The translations under genes were made by a program, and so were the position numbers. DNA of 64,000 nt from NCBI RefSeq assembly GCF_002797895.1, contig NZ_PGES01000002.1, forward strand, positions 186,001 to 250,000, given 5' to 3'. Origin of the DNA: Janthinobacterium sp. 67. Lineage in GTDB: Bacteria > Pseudomonadota > Gammaproteobacteria > Burkholderiales > Burkholderiaceae_D. The stretch's first letter is position 1. Each line of letters opens with the position of its first letter. The notes beneath the pieces are model-generated. The model made no database searches and had not been told where the DNA came from. It saw nothing but the letters and a program-made list of their open reading frames with translations. Below are positions 42,820-51,917 of the stretch, in pieces.

Positions 42820-43164
42820 ATGAAATCCATCAAAGCCAACATCGTCGCCGTTTTTGCTGTCATCGCTCTCAGCCCGCTTGCCGCGATGGCACACCAAGGC
42901 GAAATGCACTCGAATCCAGCGTTTGGCAGTGCTGCTCCGGCGCCGGCCGCCACGCGCACTATCACGATTTCATCGACTACGAAGTATGTGAATGTCGCCC
43001 AGGGCGACGTCGTCAAGTTTGATGTGGATGGTAAGACGTTCACTTGGCAGTTCGATACGCTACGAGCCAATTCGAGCTTTGACTTTTCGGCAATTGCGCC
43101 GTCTGGCGTGAATACCCACGGCGTACGTGTGTACGTGGCACCTAACCCGACCTACGCCAACTAA
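42820..43164 (+). CDS. CzcE-family periplasmic metal-binding protein
   Basis: This 114-residue protein has a signal peptide ending PLAAMA, a mature start with HQGEMHSNP, and the CzcE domain (RTITISSTTKYVNVAQGDVV, FTWQFDTL, VRVYVAPNPTY). CzcE proteins bind Cu(I) and Cu(II) in the periplasm. Length is usual. It stands alone before the convergent NTF2-like gene. Confidence 0.82.
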   Translation: MKSIKANIVAVFAVIALSPLAAMAHQGEMHSNPAFGSAAPAPAATRTITISSTTKYVNVAQGDVVKFDVDGKTFTWQFDTLRANSSFDFSAIAPSGVNTHGVRVYVAPNPTYAN

Positions 43165-43203
43165 TTACATGTACGCCCGCCAGTGTACTGCTGGCTCATG
43201 AAG

Positions 43204-43632
43204 TTATTGAGATTTGCGGGACGACCAGTGCAGATGAAAGATGACCCATTGATCGCCCTGTTTTTCGAGCAAAGCTGTTTCCGTGCCGAATAAGTGCACA
43301 TTTTTGCCCTGGAATTGTCCTGTGGTCTCTGTTTCCTGCATCACGACGGCCAGGTTTCCATCAATACGTTCGTTTTGTTTTAGGACTTTGCTTTTAGTGG
43401 CCTTAGCAAAGGCGGTATCGGCTGGCAGGTGATGGCCAGCGTATTCATCACGTGAACGCTCAACATGCCCAGATTCGTAAATTTTAATTTCAGGGCTAAG
43501 CAAAGTGCTCGCCTGCTCGGATATTCCGCTGGCGAGCGCTTCGTGAAATGCAGCAACAGTTTCAGTTGGTGTGGCGGCGTATAGGGGAAGACTGAATACG
43601 GAAATAGCGATCAGGGAAGTAAGTTGGCGCAC
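43204..43632 (-). CDS. Secreted NTF2/SnoaL-like protein
   Basis: This 142-residue protein has a signal peptide (LIAISVFSLPLYA) and an NTF2-like fold suggested by TVAAFHEALASGISEQASTL, LAVVMQETETTGQF and WVIFHLHWSSR. Such proteins are common passengers in copper clusters; their function is unproven. The start is GTG with GGAG upstream. Confidence 0.7.
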   Translation of the reverse strand: MRQLTSLIAISVFSLPLYAATPTETVAAFHEALASGISEQASTLLSPEIKIYESGHVERSRDEYAGHHLPADTAFAKATKSKVLKQNERIDGNLAVVMQETETTGQFQGKNVHLFGTETALLEKQGDQWVIFHLHWSSRKSQ

Positions 43633-43743
43633 GAGGTCTCCAGTGTTTTTGTTTATATGATGAATTGCAGTGATGCAATTAAATCAGCGGGCGGTGATTG
43701 TGACAAGGTGGAAGTGAAAATACTCTGGAAAACTGAAATTCGC

Positions 43744-43774
43744 TTGACCTTCCGCCAGTTGGAAGGTGTAGCGT
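43744..43774 (+). promoter_or_regulatory. CueR-type copper promoter
   Basis: The -35 TTGACC and the -10-like TAGCGT are 19 bases apart. The dyad ACCTTCC-N7-GGAAGGT (43747-43767) fills the spacer. This is the layout of CueR/MerR-family promoters such as those of copA and cueO. No cueR gene is in the window, so the regulator must be encoded elsewhere. Confidence 0.75.
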
Positions 43775-44075
43775 AAAAAGGCGATTTCATCTCAGGTGGT
43801 TCAGGTAATTTGCAAGGAACTTAGTTGTCCGTCATAGGGAAGATACTGCAGATGAATTTCATGCTGACGCGCATTGTAAGCAACCGGGCCGAAATAGGTG
43901 CAGGACAGCGTACGCCTTACTCTACCTTTGGAGGCAACAATAGCCGCCACTCATTCCTCGCGTCCCTTGAGCTCCCTCCACACCACTTTCCCCGCCACCT
44001 CCTGAAATCATGCACTGGCGTTCGCCTCACCTCGTGCTGTATCCACCCAGTAACCAGTCATTTTGAAAGAGAATC
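43775..44075. other. Long leader of the copper operon
   Basis: About 300 bases lie between the CueR-type promoter and the first gene. An open frame at 43825-44172 has no family and overlaps the next gene. I see no gene here; a leader RNA is possible. Confidence 0.4.
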
Positions 44076-44429
44076 ATGCAACGCTTCCACTTATTGCTTC
44101 TGGCAACGGTTAGCTTCTCGCCGGTTGTCTATGCACAATCCACTCAACCCGCGAGCACCACGGCGACAGTGACGGATGCTAAGGCCATTGTGCCGCCGTT
44201 GAAATATGTTTCTGCTTTTGCGGATGCTAAGCCGATTGGGGAGCCCCCGATATCTCCAGATAAGGCCTGGATTCAGGCAAATAAAGAAGTGACAGGGGAC
44301 TCTCAGCATGGCGATCTGGGGGACATGTCGATGGAAATGGTACCCGGTGCAAAAAGCCAGGAAGAACCCAAGCCGTCTTCGGCGAACGATCCGCACAAAG
44401 GCCATCAAATGAACATGAAAGGCAAATGA
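44076..44429 (+). CDS. Secreted Met/His-rich copper-cluster protein
   Basis: This 117-residue protein has a signal peptide ending SPVVYA, a conserved-looking centre (PPLKYVSAFADAKPIGEPPI, DKAWIQANKEV) and a Met/His-rich tail (DPHKGHQMNMKGK) that could bind copper. It precedes the TolC-like lipoprotein by one base, so they form one operon. I recall such proteins next to TolC/oxidase genes, but I do not know a named role. Confidence 0.7.
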   Translation: MQRFHLLLLATVSFSPVVYAQSTQPASTTATVTDAKAIVPPLKYVSAFADAKPIGEPPISPDKAWIQANKEVTGDSQHGDLGDMSMEMVPGAKSQEEPKPSSANDPHKGHQMNMKGK

Positions 44430-44430
44430 C

Positions 44431-45816
44431 ATGAAGCGACTATCGTTGCCAACACCCAATCGGGTAGCTACTGTATTCGGTGTCATATTTCTTGCAGGTT
44501 GCGCCAGCTTTTCACCGGATGGTGGATTAAATGATGTCTCTCGGCTAACGCAAGAGAGGATTGGACAGGTCAAGCCCTTCACGAAAGAGACGCTGAAAGA
44601 TAGCCAACAGTCCACTTCACAGGTGCAATCACTGCTGTCCGCGCCACTGACGCCTGAATCTGCGGTTCAGATTGCGCTGCTCAATAATGCAGCGCTGAAG
44701 ATCTCCTTCGCTGAATTGGGCGTCTCGGAGGCTGAGTTTGTACAAGCTGGACGGATGCGCAATCCAAGTTTTAGTTTCGGCCGCGTCAGTGGTGGTGGCG
44801 ATGCGGAAATCGATCGCAGTGTGATGTTTGATATTGCGGGCCTGCTGACGTTGCCCACGCGTCGCCGCGTTGAGCAAGGACGCTTTGAGCAAGCCAAGTT
44901 GCTAACAGCTGCTCAGGCTGTGCAGTTGGCGGCAGAAACCCGTCGGGCATATTTTATGGCCGTTGCGGCGGCCCAATCGGCCGCTTTCGCGGAGCAAGTG
45001 CGTGGCGCCGCCGAGGCATCATCGCAACTCGCCGACAGCATGACCAAGGTTGGAAACTGGAGCACACTTGATCAGGCCCGTGAGCGTGCGTTTTACCAAG
45101 ATGCGTTGACACAATTAGCGAGGACCAGGCATGAAGCAACAGCCACGCGCGAACAGCTCATTCGCCTCCTGGGCCTGTGGGGAGAGCAGCAAAATTTCGT
45201 CCTGCCTGACAGATTGCCTCCACTGCCGGAAAAGCCGCAGGAAACGAACAATGCGGAAGCACAGGCAATGTCGCAACGTCTCGATATGCTGTCGGCCCGC
45301 CGCGATACCGAGGCAACGGCCGCGGCACTTGGCTTGACAAAGGCAACTGGCTTCATCAACGTTTTTGATGCCGGCTACACCAATAAGAGTACGACAGGTT
45401 TGCCACGCGAGAGCGGCTACCAGATTTCCCTTGAATTACCAATTTTCGATTGGGGTGGCGCCAAGGTCGCGCGGGCCGAGGCGCTCTACATGCAGTCCGT
45501 TCATCGCACCACCGACACTGCCGTGCGGGCGCGCTCGGAAGTTCGGGAGGCGTACTCCGCATACCGCACTAGCTATGACATCGCCCGTCATTATCGTGAC
45601 GATGTTGTGCCGCTGCGGAAAAAAATATCCGACGAGGTTCTGCTTCGCTACAACGGGATGCTTGCCAGCGTATTCGAATTACTGGCAGATTCGCGCGAGC
45701 AACTGGTGAGCGTAAATGCCGCCATCGAAACCCAGCGCGACTTTTGGATTGCAGAAACCAAACTTCAATCCGCCATCAACAGCGGAAATACGAACGATAC
45801 AAGGGCCATGCCATGA
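44431..45816 (+). CDS. TolC-family outer-membrane lipoprotein
   Basis: This 461-residue outer-membrane factor has a lipoprotein signal ending VIFLAGCASF and long helical repeats of the TolC/OEP family (SAVQIALLNNAALKISFAEL, GYQISLELPIFDWGGAKVAR, VREAYSAYRTSYDIA). It forms exit ducts for efflux pumps. No pump genes adjoin it; the oxidase gene follows with an ATGA overlap, so it may act with the oxidase or with CusBA. Confidence 0.87.
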   Translation: MKRLSLPTPNRVATVFGVIFLAGCASFSPDGGLNDVSRLTQERIGQVKPFTKETLKDSQQSTSQVQSLLSAPLTPESAVQIALLNNAALKISFAELGVSEAEFVQAGRMRNPSFSFGRVSGGGDAEIDRSVMFDIAGLLTLPTRRRVEQGRFEQAKLLTAAQAVQLAAETRRAYFMAVAAAQSAAFAEQVRGAAEASSQLADSMTKVGNWSTLDQARERAFYQDALTQLARTRHEATATREQLIRLLGLWGEQQNFVLPDRLPPLPEKPQETNNAEAQAMSQRLDMLSARRDTEATAAALGLTKATGFINVFDAGYTNKSTTGLPRESGYQISLELPIFDWGGAKVARAEALYMQSVHRTTDTAVRARSEVREAYSAYRTSYDIARHYRDDVVPLRKKISDEVLLRYNGMLASVFELLADSREQLVSVNAAIETQRDFWIAETKLQSAINSGNTNDTRAMP

Positions 45817-47204
45817 TTTCACGTAGAGATTTTTTCAGAGGTGCAGGTGCTGTAGCGGTAAGCGCCGCTGCCGTTAGCAAGGCCGGTGCCGCGTCATTGC
45901 CTGAGGCCATGTTGATGGACAATGCCAAGACGCACATCCCTCCGGTGCCACCCACTGGCCGGCCCTACAATCCGGTCGTGACCCTGAATGGCTGGTCATT
46001 GCCATGGCGGATGAATAACGGCGTAAAAGAATTCCATCTCGTTGCCGAACCCGTGGTGCGTGAACTTGCACCAGGGATGAAAGCCAACCTTTGGGGCTAT
46101 AACGGGCAATCCCCAGGCCCGACAATTGAAGTGGTCGAAGGTGACCGGGTGCGTATTTTCGTGACCAACAAGCTACCTGAGCACACCAGTGTTCATTGGC
46201 ATGGCCAGCGCTTGCCGAACGGTATGGATGGCGTAACGGGCCTCAATCAACCGGGTATCGCTCCGGGAAAGACTTTCGTCTACGAATTCGAGGCCAAACG
46301 GCCAGGTACATTTATGTATCATCCCCACGCCGACGAGATGGCCCAGATGGCGATGGGGATGATGGGCTTCTGGGTGACCCATCCAAAGGATCCATCGCTC
46401 CATGCTGTGGACCGTGATTTCGTTTTCCTGCTCAACGCGTATGACGTGGAGCCGGGAAGCTATACGCCGAAGATCAACACCATGCTGGACTTCAACCTGT
46501 GGACATTCAATAGCCGCGTCTTCCCCGGCATTGATTCATTGCCTGTGCGCCAAGGTGACAAGGTACGCATCCGTGTCGGTAACCTGACGATGACGAATCA
46601 CCCTATTCATATACATGGCCATGAGTTTTTCGTCACTGGTACGGATGGCGGCTGGACACCACCGGCGTCGCGCTGGCCTGAAGTCACCACCGATGTCGCA
46701 GTTGGGCAAATGCGCGCCATCGAGTTCGTCGCTACTGATCTGGGTGACTGGGCACTTCACTGCCATAAATCCCACCATACCATGAATGCAATGGGCCATT
46801 CGGTACCGACAATGATTGGCGTCAACCATCGCGGGGTTGCTGAAAAAATTAACAAAATCGTCCCTGAATATATGGTGATGGGCGACAAGGGCGGCTCCAT
46901 GGGAGGCATGGAAATGCCGCTACCAGATAATACTTTACCGATGATGACGGGTGAAGGACCGTTCGGTGGGGTTGAGATGGGGGGAATGTTTACCGTCTTG
47001 AAGGTGCGCAAGGACCAGAAGCGCGGCGACTACTCCGATCCTGGCTGGTACAAGCATCCGGCCGGAACCGTGGCATACGAGTGGACGGGTAACCTTCCTG
47101 AGCCAGAACGTGCAACTAACGCTGGGGGGCAGTCGATGCCGACGATGAACAAACCCAATATTGAAGTTACTGTTCGTAAACCGACCGGACATAGCGGTCA
47201 CTAA
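45813..47204 (+). CDS. Multicopper oxidase
   Basis: This 463-residue enzyme has a twin-arginine signal (ISRRDFFRGAGAVAVSAAAV) for folded export. Copper sites are visible in HTSVHWHGQRLPNGMDGV, GTFMYHPHADEM, NHPIHIHGHEFFVTG and WALHCHKSHHTMNAMGH. These make up the type 1 and trinuclear centres. The Met/Gly-rich segment GGSMGGMEMPLPDN may bind Cu(I). It probably oxidises Cu(I) to the less toxic Cu(II) in the periplasm. It is shorter than PcoA/CopA (about 600 residues). Confidence 0.9.
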   Translation: MISRRDFFRGAGAVAVSAAAVSKAGAASLPEAMLMDNAKTHIPPVPPTGRPYNPVVTLNGWSLPWRMNNGVKEFHLVAEPVVRELAPGMKANLWGYNGQSPGPTIEVVEGDRVRIFVTNKLPEHTSVHWHGQRLPNGMDGVTGLNQPGIAPGKTFVYEFEAKRPGTFMYHPHADEMAQMAMGMMGFWVTHPKDPSLHAVDRDFVFLLNAYDVEPGSYTPKINTMLDFNLWTFNSRVFPGIDSLPVRQGDKVRIRVGNLTMTNHPIHIHGHEFFVTGTDGGWTPPASRWPEVTTDVAVGQMRAIEFVATDLGDWALHCHKSHHTMNAMGHSVPTMIGVNHRGVAEKINKIVPEYMVMGDKGGSMGGMEMPLPDNTLPMMTGEGPFGGVEMGGMFTVLKVRKDQKRGDYSDPGWYKHPAGTVAYEWTGNLPEPERATNAGGQSMPTMNKPNIEVTVRKPTGHSGH

Positions 47205-47229
47205 TTTTTTTTAACTGAAAGGAAACATC

Positions 47230-47559
47230 ATGAAAAACCTGCACAAAGTTGTATTGGCAACCTTGATTGGCCTGTCATCCGTGGCAACGACCTCCGTGGC
47301 GCTCGCACAGCAGCAGAGCGCCTCCGCGACGCAAGACGCGATGAGCGAAGGGGAAATCAAGAAAGTGGATAAGGACGCCGGCAAGCTGACCATCAAACAT
47401 GGCGAGCTGAAGAACTTGGGCATGCCTGGGATGACTATGATGTTCAAGGTCAAAGAGCCGTCGATGCTTGACAAGGTCAAACAAGGCGACAAAGTACGTT
47501 TCGTGGTGGAAAAAGTTGGCGGTGCATTGACGGTCACTTCCATCGAAGCAGTAAAGTAA
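47230..47559 (+). CDS. CusF-like periplasmic copper chaperone
   Basis: This 109-residue protein has a signal peptide and a CusF OB-fold domain: GEIKKVDKDAGKLTIKHGEL, NLGMPGMTMMFKVKEPSML. The Met and His of this stretch with a nearby aromatic bind Cu(I) and Ag(I) in CusF. It could feed the CusCBA pump; a second CusF domain is fused to CusB at 57944-59515. Confidence 0.88.
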   Translation: MKNLHKVVLATLIGLSSVATTSVALAQQQSASATQDAMSEGEIKKVDKDAGKLTIKHGELKNLGMPGMTMMFKVKEPSMLDKVKQGDKVRFVVEKVGGALTVTSIEAVK

Positions 47560-47580
47560 ATTTAACAAAGAGAGTTGAAC

Positions 47581-47949
47581 ATGAAGACACTGCGGAAAAT
47601 GATTCTTGCCACATCCATTGTGGCGGCAACGCTGGCTACCCCATTTGCCTTGGCACATGCGAGCTTGAAGAGCTCCAATCCCGAGGCAGGTGCCTCCCTG
47701 GCAGTTGCACCAAAGGAGATTGCGCTGACCTTCAACGAGAAGGTGGAAGAAGCCTTTAGCTCAATCACTCTGAGCGATGACGAAGGCAAAGCCGTTGCTG
47801 CAGACAAGGCAAAGGTTGATGCAGCAAATCCGGCCATCTTACGCTTGGAAGTACCGACATTGAATGCTGGCGCCTATACCGTGAGCTGGGCAGTTGCAGG
47901 GCACGATGGACACCGTCGCAAAGGCGACTTTAAGTTCACGGTGAAATAA
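47581..47949 (+). CDS. copC: Copper resistance protein CopC
   Basis: This 122-residue periplasmic protein has a signal peptide ending ALAHA and then His1 of the mature chain (HASLKSSNPEAG), with the second site in WAVAGHDGHRRKGDFKFTV. These His residues bind Cu(II). CopC works with CopD, whose gene starts on the next base after the stop. Confidence 0.92.
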   Translation: MKTLRKMILATSIVAATLATPFALAHASLKSSNPEAGASLAVAPKEIALTFNEKVEEAFSSITLSDDEGKAVAADKAKVDAANPAILRLEVPTLNAGAYTVSWAVAGHDGHRRKGDFKFTVK

Positions 47950-48849
47950 ATGGATGCAGTCTCGCTGTTGCAAGTCAGTTCAGCTTTGCTGCTGAACCTC
48001 GGCTTTGCCTGGCTCGTTGGATCATGGTTTGCACGCTACTGGATGCGTTCTAGCGGTGTCGATCATGATCATTTCGAACCAGCGCTGCGCAAACTTGACT
48101 TGATGGCAGCGGCAATCAGCATGGTTGGTAGTGCATCGGCACTATTGAGCGCGACGGCGGTCATGGGAGGTGTAGGGCTACGCGAAGCGTGCCCGATGTT
48201 TTGGATGATGGTGTCGACAACTGACTACGGACATGCAGGCTGCGCCATTGTTGTGACGATGCTTGTTCTCTTTATTGTTCGATTTGTAGGCGGAGTCGGC
48301 CGCAGCAGCGATATTGCTGTCGTTCTGCTTTTGGCTATTTTTTCTGCAACACGGGCGTCCATGGGGCATGCGGGCGAGGAAGGCTTCTGGACCATTCCGC
48401 TAGCGGTTGAAGCGATCCATTATTTTGCCATCGGCCTATGGACTGGTGCAGTGATGGTTTCCGGCTGGTTTGTTCTACATAAGTCGCGGATAAGGAAATT
48501 TGATACGGGTACCACCGATCAATACCTAGAATTGATGTCCCAGGCAGCAATGCTTGCAGTAGTTGCCATTGTTGCTACTGGAATTTACAGCGCATGGCAC
48601 CGAGTGGGGAGCTCAGAGCATCTTGTTCATACCACCTATGGCATCACCTTACTGGTCAAAGTTGCAATGGTCCTTCTTGCCGTCGCCTTGGGCGGCTACA
48701 ACAAATTTCTTGGATTGCCTGCCGCCTCCCGCTCCTCCCGCGGCGTCACTCTGGTGAGAGTCGTTTTACAAGTAGAGACCTTGCTACTGCTCGGTGCACT
48801 GTTTGCGGCGGCAATTCTTACCACTCAACAACCACCTACCGCGATGTAA
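47950..48849 (+). CDS. copD: Copper transport protein CopD
   Basis: This 299-residue inner-membrane protein has about eight helices with conserved His and Met in SATRASMGHAGEEGFW, VEAIHYFAIGLWTGAVMV and GIYSAWHRVGSSEHL, matching the CopD/PcoD family. It is thought to move copper from CopC into the cytoplasm. It begins directly after copC. Confidence 0.9.
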   Translation: MDAVSLLQVSSALLLNLGFAWLVGSWFARYWMRSSGVDHDHFEPALRKLDLMAAAISMVGSASALLSATAVMGGVGLREACPMFWMMVSTTDYGHAGCAIVVTMLVLFIVRFVGGVGRSSDIAVVLLLAIFSATRASMGHAGEEGFWTIPLAVEAIHYFAIGLWTGAVMVSGWFVLHKSRIRKFDTGTTDQYLELMSQAAMLAVVAIVATGIYSAWHRVGSSEHLVHTTYGITLLVKVAMVLLAVALGGYNKFLGLPAASRSSRGVTLVRVVLQVETLLLLGALFAAAILTTQQPPTAM

Positions 48850-48881
48850 TGTCGCGACGGTTTTCTACAAGGGAGTACGAT

Positions 48882-49394
48882 ATGAAAAAGATGACCTTAA
48901 ATGCAATTGCAGTAATGTTACTGGCCAGTTTGAGCACTTTCAGCATTGCTGCGGTACCGGATAGCAACCCAGCAGCACATAGTGGCCACCAGCATGGCGC
49001 AAATGAGCAGAGCGCATCTCTTGTGGGCAAGGCGGGTGACCCGAAAAAAGCGACGCGTACCGTCACTGTCGATATGAACGACACCATGCGTTTTAACCCA
49101 GCGTCTATCGCCGTGAAACGGGGCGAGACTATTCGCTTTGTCGTCAACAATTCCGGCAAGATCAAGCATGAGATGGTCATTGGTTCTGAGAGCGAGTTGA
49201 AAGAACATGCCCAACAAATGGCAAAGTTTCCGGAGATGGAGCATGCGGAACCCAATCAGGTGACCCTGACGCCTGGGAAATCGGGAACCATTGTCTGGCA
49301 GTTCGACAAAGCCGGCAAAGTGGAATTTGCGTGCTTACAACCCGGCCACTTTGAGGCGGGCATGAAGGGGCAGGTAGTGGTTTCTGCCAAATAG
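48882..49394 (+). CDS. Periplasmic cupredoxin
   Basis: This 170-residue protein has a signal peptide ending FSIAA, a His-rich linker (HSGHQHG) and a cupredoxin fold. The type 1 copper ligands are probably His in SGKIKHEMVIG and Cys, His and Met in VEFACLQPGHFEAGMKGQ. It resembles CopI-type proteins of copper clusters. It may carry electrons or sequester copper. Confidence 0.85.
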   Translation: MKKMTLNAIAVMLLASLSTFSIAAVPDSNPAAHSGHQHGANEQSASLVGKAGDPKKATRTVTVDMNDTMRFNPASIAVKRGETIRFVVNNSGKIKHEMVIGSESELKEHAQQMAKFPEMEHAEPNQVTLTPGKSGTIVWQFDKAGKVEFACLQPGHFEAGMKGQVVVSAK

Positions 49395-49493
49395 ATGACT
49401 TCATTCGGCGGGAATGTTCAATTCCCGCCGTTGCCGCAATAGCTGGTTCCACCACAGCCAACGAAACAGGCGAATCTGGCCAAGGAGTGATTC

Positions 49494-51875
49494 ATGAGTA
49501 GAACTGACGCCGAGCATCATGCACACGAGCATCATCACGACAGCCACAGTAAAACTGAACCCGACGATGCGCGGCTGGCAGTAGACGAAAAACCATTCAT
49601 TGACCCGGTATGCGGTATGCACGTTGGCGCAAATCCCGAAAAAGAAATCACCTACAAAAGTATGGTCTACCACTTCTGTAGCGGAAAGTGCATGACAAAG
49701 TTCAACGCAGCGCCAGATTCCTTTATCGATAAAGCGAATGCGGCACCCAACCCTGCGCATGCCCCCCAGGAGGGAGCAGTCTACACCTGCCCGATGCACC
49801 CCGAGATTCGCCAGCCAGCACCGGGAACTTGCCCTATTTGCGGCATGTCGCTCGAACCTGAAATGCCGACGCTAGATGAGGCGGAAAACCCGGAGCTAGT
49901 CGATTTTCGCCATCGTTTCTGGTGGACGCTGCCTCTTACCTTAGTGGTGTTCTTACTGGCGATGTTTGGGCATGTGTTCCTTTCTATGGGGCTGCCAGGC
50001 CAAAACTGGATTGAATTCGCATTAAGTACACCTGTCGTACTGTGGGCCGGCTGGCCATTTTTCAGACGCTGGGCGCAATCGCTGGCACGCATGAGCCCGA
50101 ATATGTGGACTTTGATTGGCTTTGGCGTAATGGCTGCTTATGGCTATAGTGTCGTCGCCACAATCGCACCGGGCCTCTTCCCGCTTACCTTTGCTGCACA
50201 TGGCCGCATAGGCGTATATTTTGAAGCAGCGGCAGTCATTGTTTCGCTCACGCTTCTTGGACAGATACTTGAGCTGCGCGCACGCTCCCAAACTTCCGCC
50301 GCAATCAAATCCTTACTTGGCCTCGCTCCAAAGACGGCTCGACGCATTCAGGACGATGGCTCCGAGGATGACATCCCGCTCACGCACGTCCACGTCGGCG
50401 ACAAACTCCGTGTCCGACCCGGTGAGAAGGTACCAGTTGATGGCGTAGTGCTCGATGGCGAGAGCTCGCTCGATGAGTCAATGCTGACTGGCGAGCCCTT
50501 ACCTGTGACAAAGCGTGCAGGAGACACGTTGATTGGCGCAACGATCAATACCAGCGGGAGCCTGATTATGCGTGCCGAAAAAATCGGCAGCGACACGATG
50601 TTGTCTCAAATCGTACAAATGGTCGCGCAGGCGCAGCGCTCCCGCGCGCCTATGCAACGACTCGCCGATAGTGTTGCAGGCTATTTCGTGGTCGTTGTCG
50701 TGGCAATAGCGCTACTGACGTTCGTGTTATGGGGAATGTATGGCCCTGAACCGAGCTGGGTCTTTGGTTTTGTTAACGCCGTTGCAGTACTGATCATTGC
50801 TTGCCCATGTGCATTGGGGTTAGCCACGCCGATGTCCATTATGGCCGCCACAGGCCGCGCGGCCACCCAAGGTGTGCTCTTTCGGGATGCCGCAGCGATA
50901 GAAGACCTCAAGAAGGTCGACACACTGATTGTCGACAAGACGGGGACCCTCACTGAAGGTAAGCCTTCCTTTAACAGCGTGGTCGCAGCGCCCGGTTTCA
51001 AGGACGAAGACGTCCTGCAAATGGCGGCGAGCATAGACCAGGGCAGCGAACATCCGTTAGCGCACGCGATCGTCTACGAAGCGAACAGGCGAGCACTGGT
51101 GCTAACCAAACCTGACAGTTTTGAGTCTGCCAGCGGTATTGGCGTGCGCGGCACGCTTGGCGGGGTGCACATCGCACTGGGCAACACCGCGCTGATGGAT
51201 GCTGACAAAGTCGATTGGAGGCCGCTTGCTGAGGTCGCTGAACGCCTGCGGACAGAAGGTGCTAGCGTCATGTATCTATCCTCTGACGGCGTTTTGGCTG
51301 GACTGATTGCGGTGTCGGATCCCATCAAGGCAACGACGCATGAGGCCATAGAAGGCTTGCGCGCTGAAGGGCTGACCGTAATCATGGCCACTGGCGATGG
51401 CGTCACCACTGCGAAGTCCGTAGCCGAAAGGCTGGGCATCACGGAGTTCTACGGCGAGGTGAAACCACAGGACAAGTTGGCCTTGGTAGAAAAACTGCAA
51501 AAGCAAGGCAAGGTGGTCGCAATGGCCGGCGATGGAATCAATGATGCCCCCGCACTGGCGAAGGCCAATGTTGGTATTGCCATGGGTACAGGAACAGACG
51601 TGGCTATCAATAGCGCTCACGTCGCTTTAGTAAAAGGAGATCTGCGTGGGATTGCCCTTGCCCGTCGAATCTCGGTCGATACTGTTCGAAATATGTGGCA
51701 GAACCTGGGCTTCGCGTTTGTCTACAATGCCTTGGGCATTCCCCTGGCTGCCGGTGTGCTGTATCCATTTACTGGCCAACTGCTATCGCCGATGATCGCC
51801 GCGTTAGCGATGAGCCTGAGTTCCGTGTCTGTCATTACCAATGCACTCCGGTTGCGCGGTACCGGTCGGCCTTAA
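49494..51875 (+). CDS. copF: Cu(I)-exporting P1B-type ATPase
   Basis: This is a 793-residue pump. The N terminus is His-rich ([11 protein letters not shown]), followed by a YHS domain ([20 protein letters not shown]) and a CPMHPEI/CPICGM metal-binding motif, in place of the usual HMA domains. The core has TGEP, CPC in [18 protein letters not shown], the HP dipeptide in [10 protein letters not shown] and [13 protein letters not shown]. This layout matches the CopF/SilP group. It exports Cu(I) from the cytoplasm. Confidence 0.9.
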   Translation: MSRTDAEHHAHEHHHDSHSKTEPDDARLAVDEKPFIDPVCGMHVGANPEKEITYKSMVYHFCSGKCMTKFNAAPDSFIDKANAAPNPAHAPQEGAVYTCPMHPEIRQPAPGTCPICGMSLEPEMPTLDEAENPELVDFRHRFWWTLPLTLVVFLLAMFGHVFLSMGLPGQNWIEFALSTPVVLWAGWPFFRRWAQSLARMSPNMWTLIGFGVMAAYGYSVVATIAPGLFPLTFAAHGRIGVYFEAAAVIVSLTLLGQILELRARSQTSAAIKSLLGLAPKTARRIQDDGSEDDIPLTHVHVGDKLRVRPGEKVPVDGVVLDGESSLDESMLTGEPLPVTKRAGDTLIGATINTSGSLIMRAEKIGSDTMLSQIVQMVAQAQRSRAPMQRLADSVAGYFVVVVVAIALLTFVLWGMYGPEPSWVFGFVNAVAVLIIACPCALGLATPMSIMAATGRAATQGVLFRDAAAIEDLKKVDTLIVDKTGTLTEGKPSFNSVVAAPGFKDEDVLQMAASIDQGSEHPLAHAIVYEANRRALVLTKPDSFESASGIGVRGTLGGVHIALGNTALMDADKVDWRPLAEVAERLRTEGASVMYLSSDGVLAGLIAVSDPIKATTHEAIEGLRAEGLTVIMATGDGVTTAKSVAERLGITEFYGEVKPQDKLALVEKLQKQGKVVAMAGDGINDAPALAKANVGIAMGTGTDVAINSAHVALVKGDLRGIALARRISVDTVRNMWQNLGFAFVYNALGIPLAAGVLYPFTGQLLSPMIAALAMSLSSVSVITNALRLRGTGRP

Positions 51876-51917
51876 CCGCTGACTGTGGCACCGAGCGACA
51901 TTCTTGTGGAAGCAAAC

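Noticed and set aside
43825..44172. 115-residue open frame in the copper leader
   Set aside because: It overlaps the secreted Met/His-rich protein, whose signal peptide and frame are clear, and has no recognisable content.
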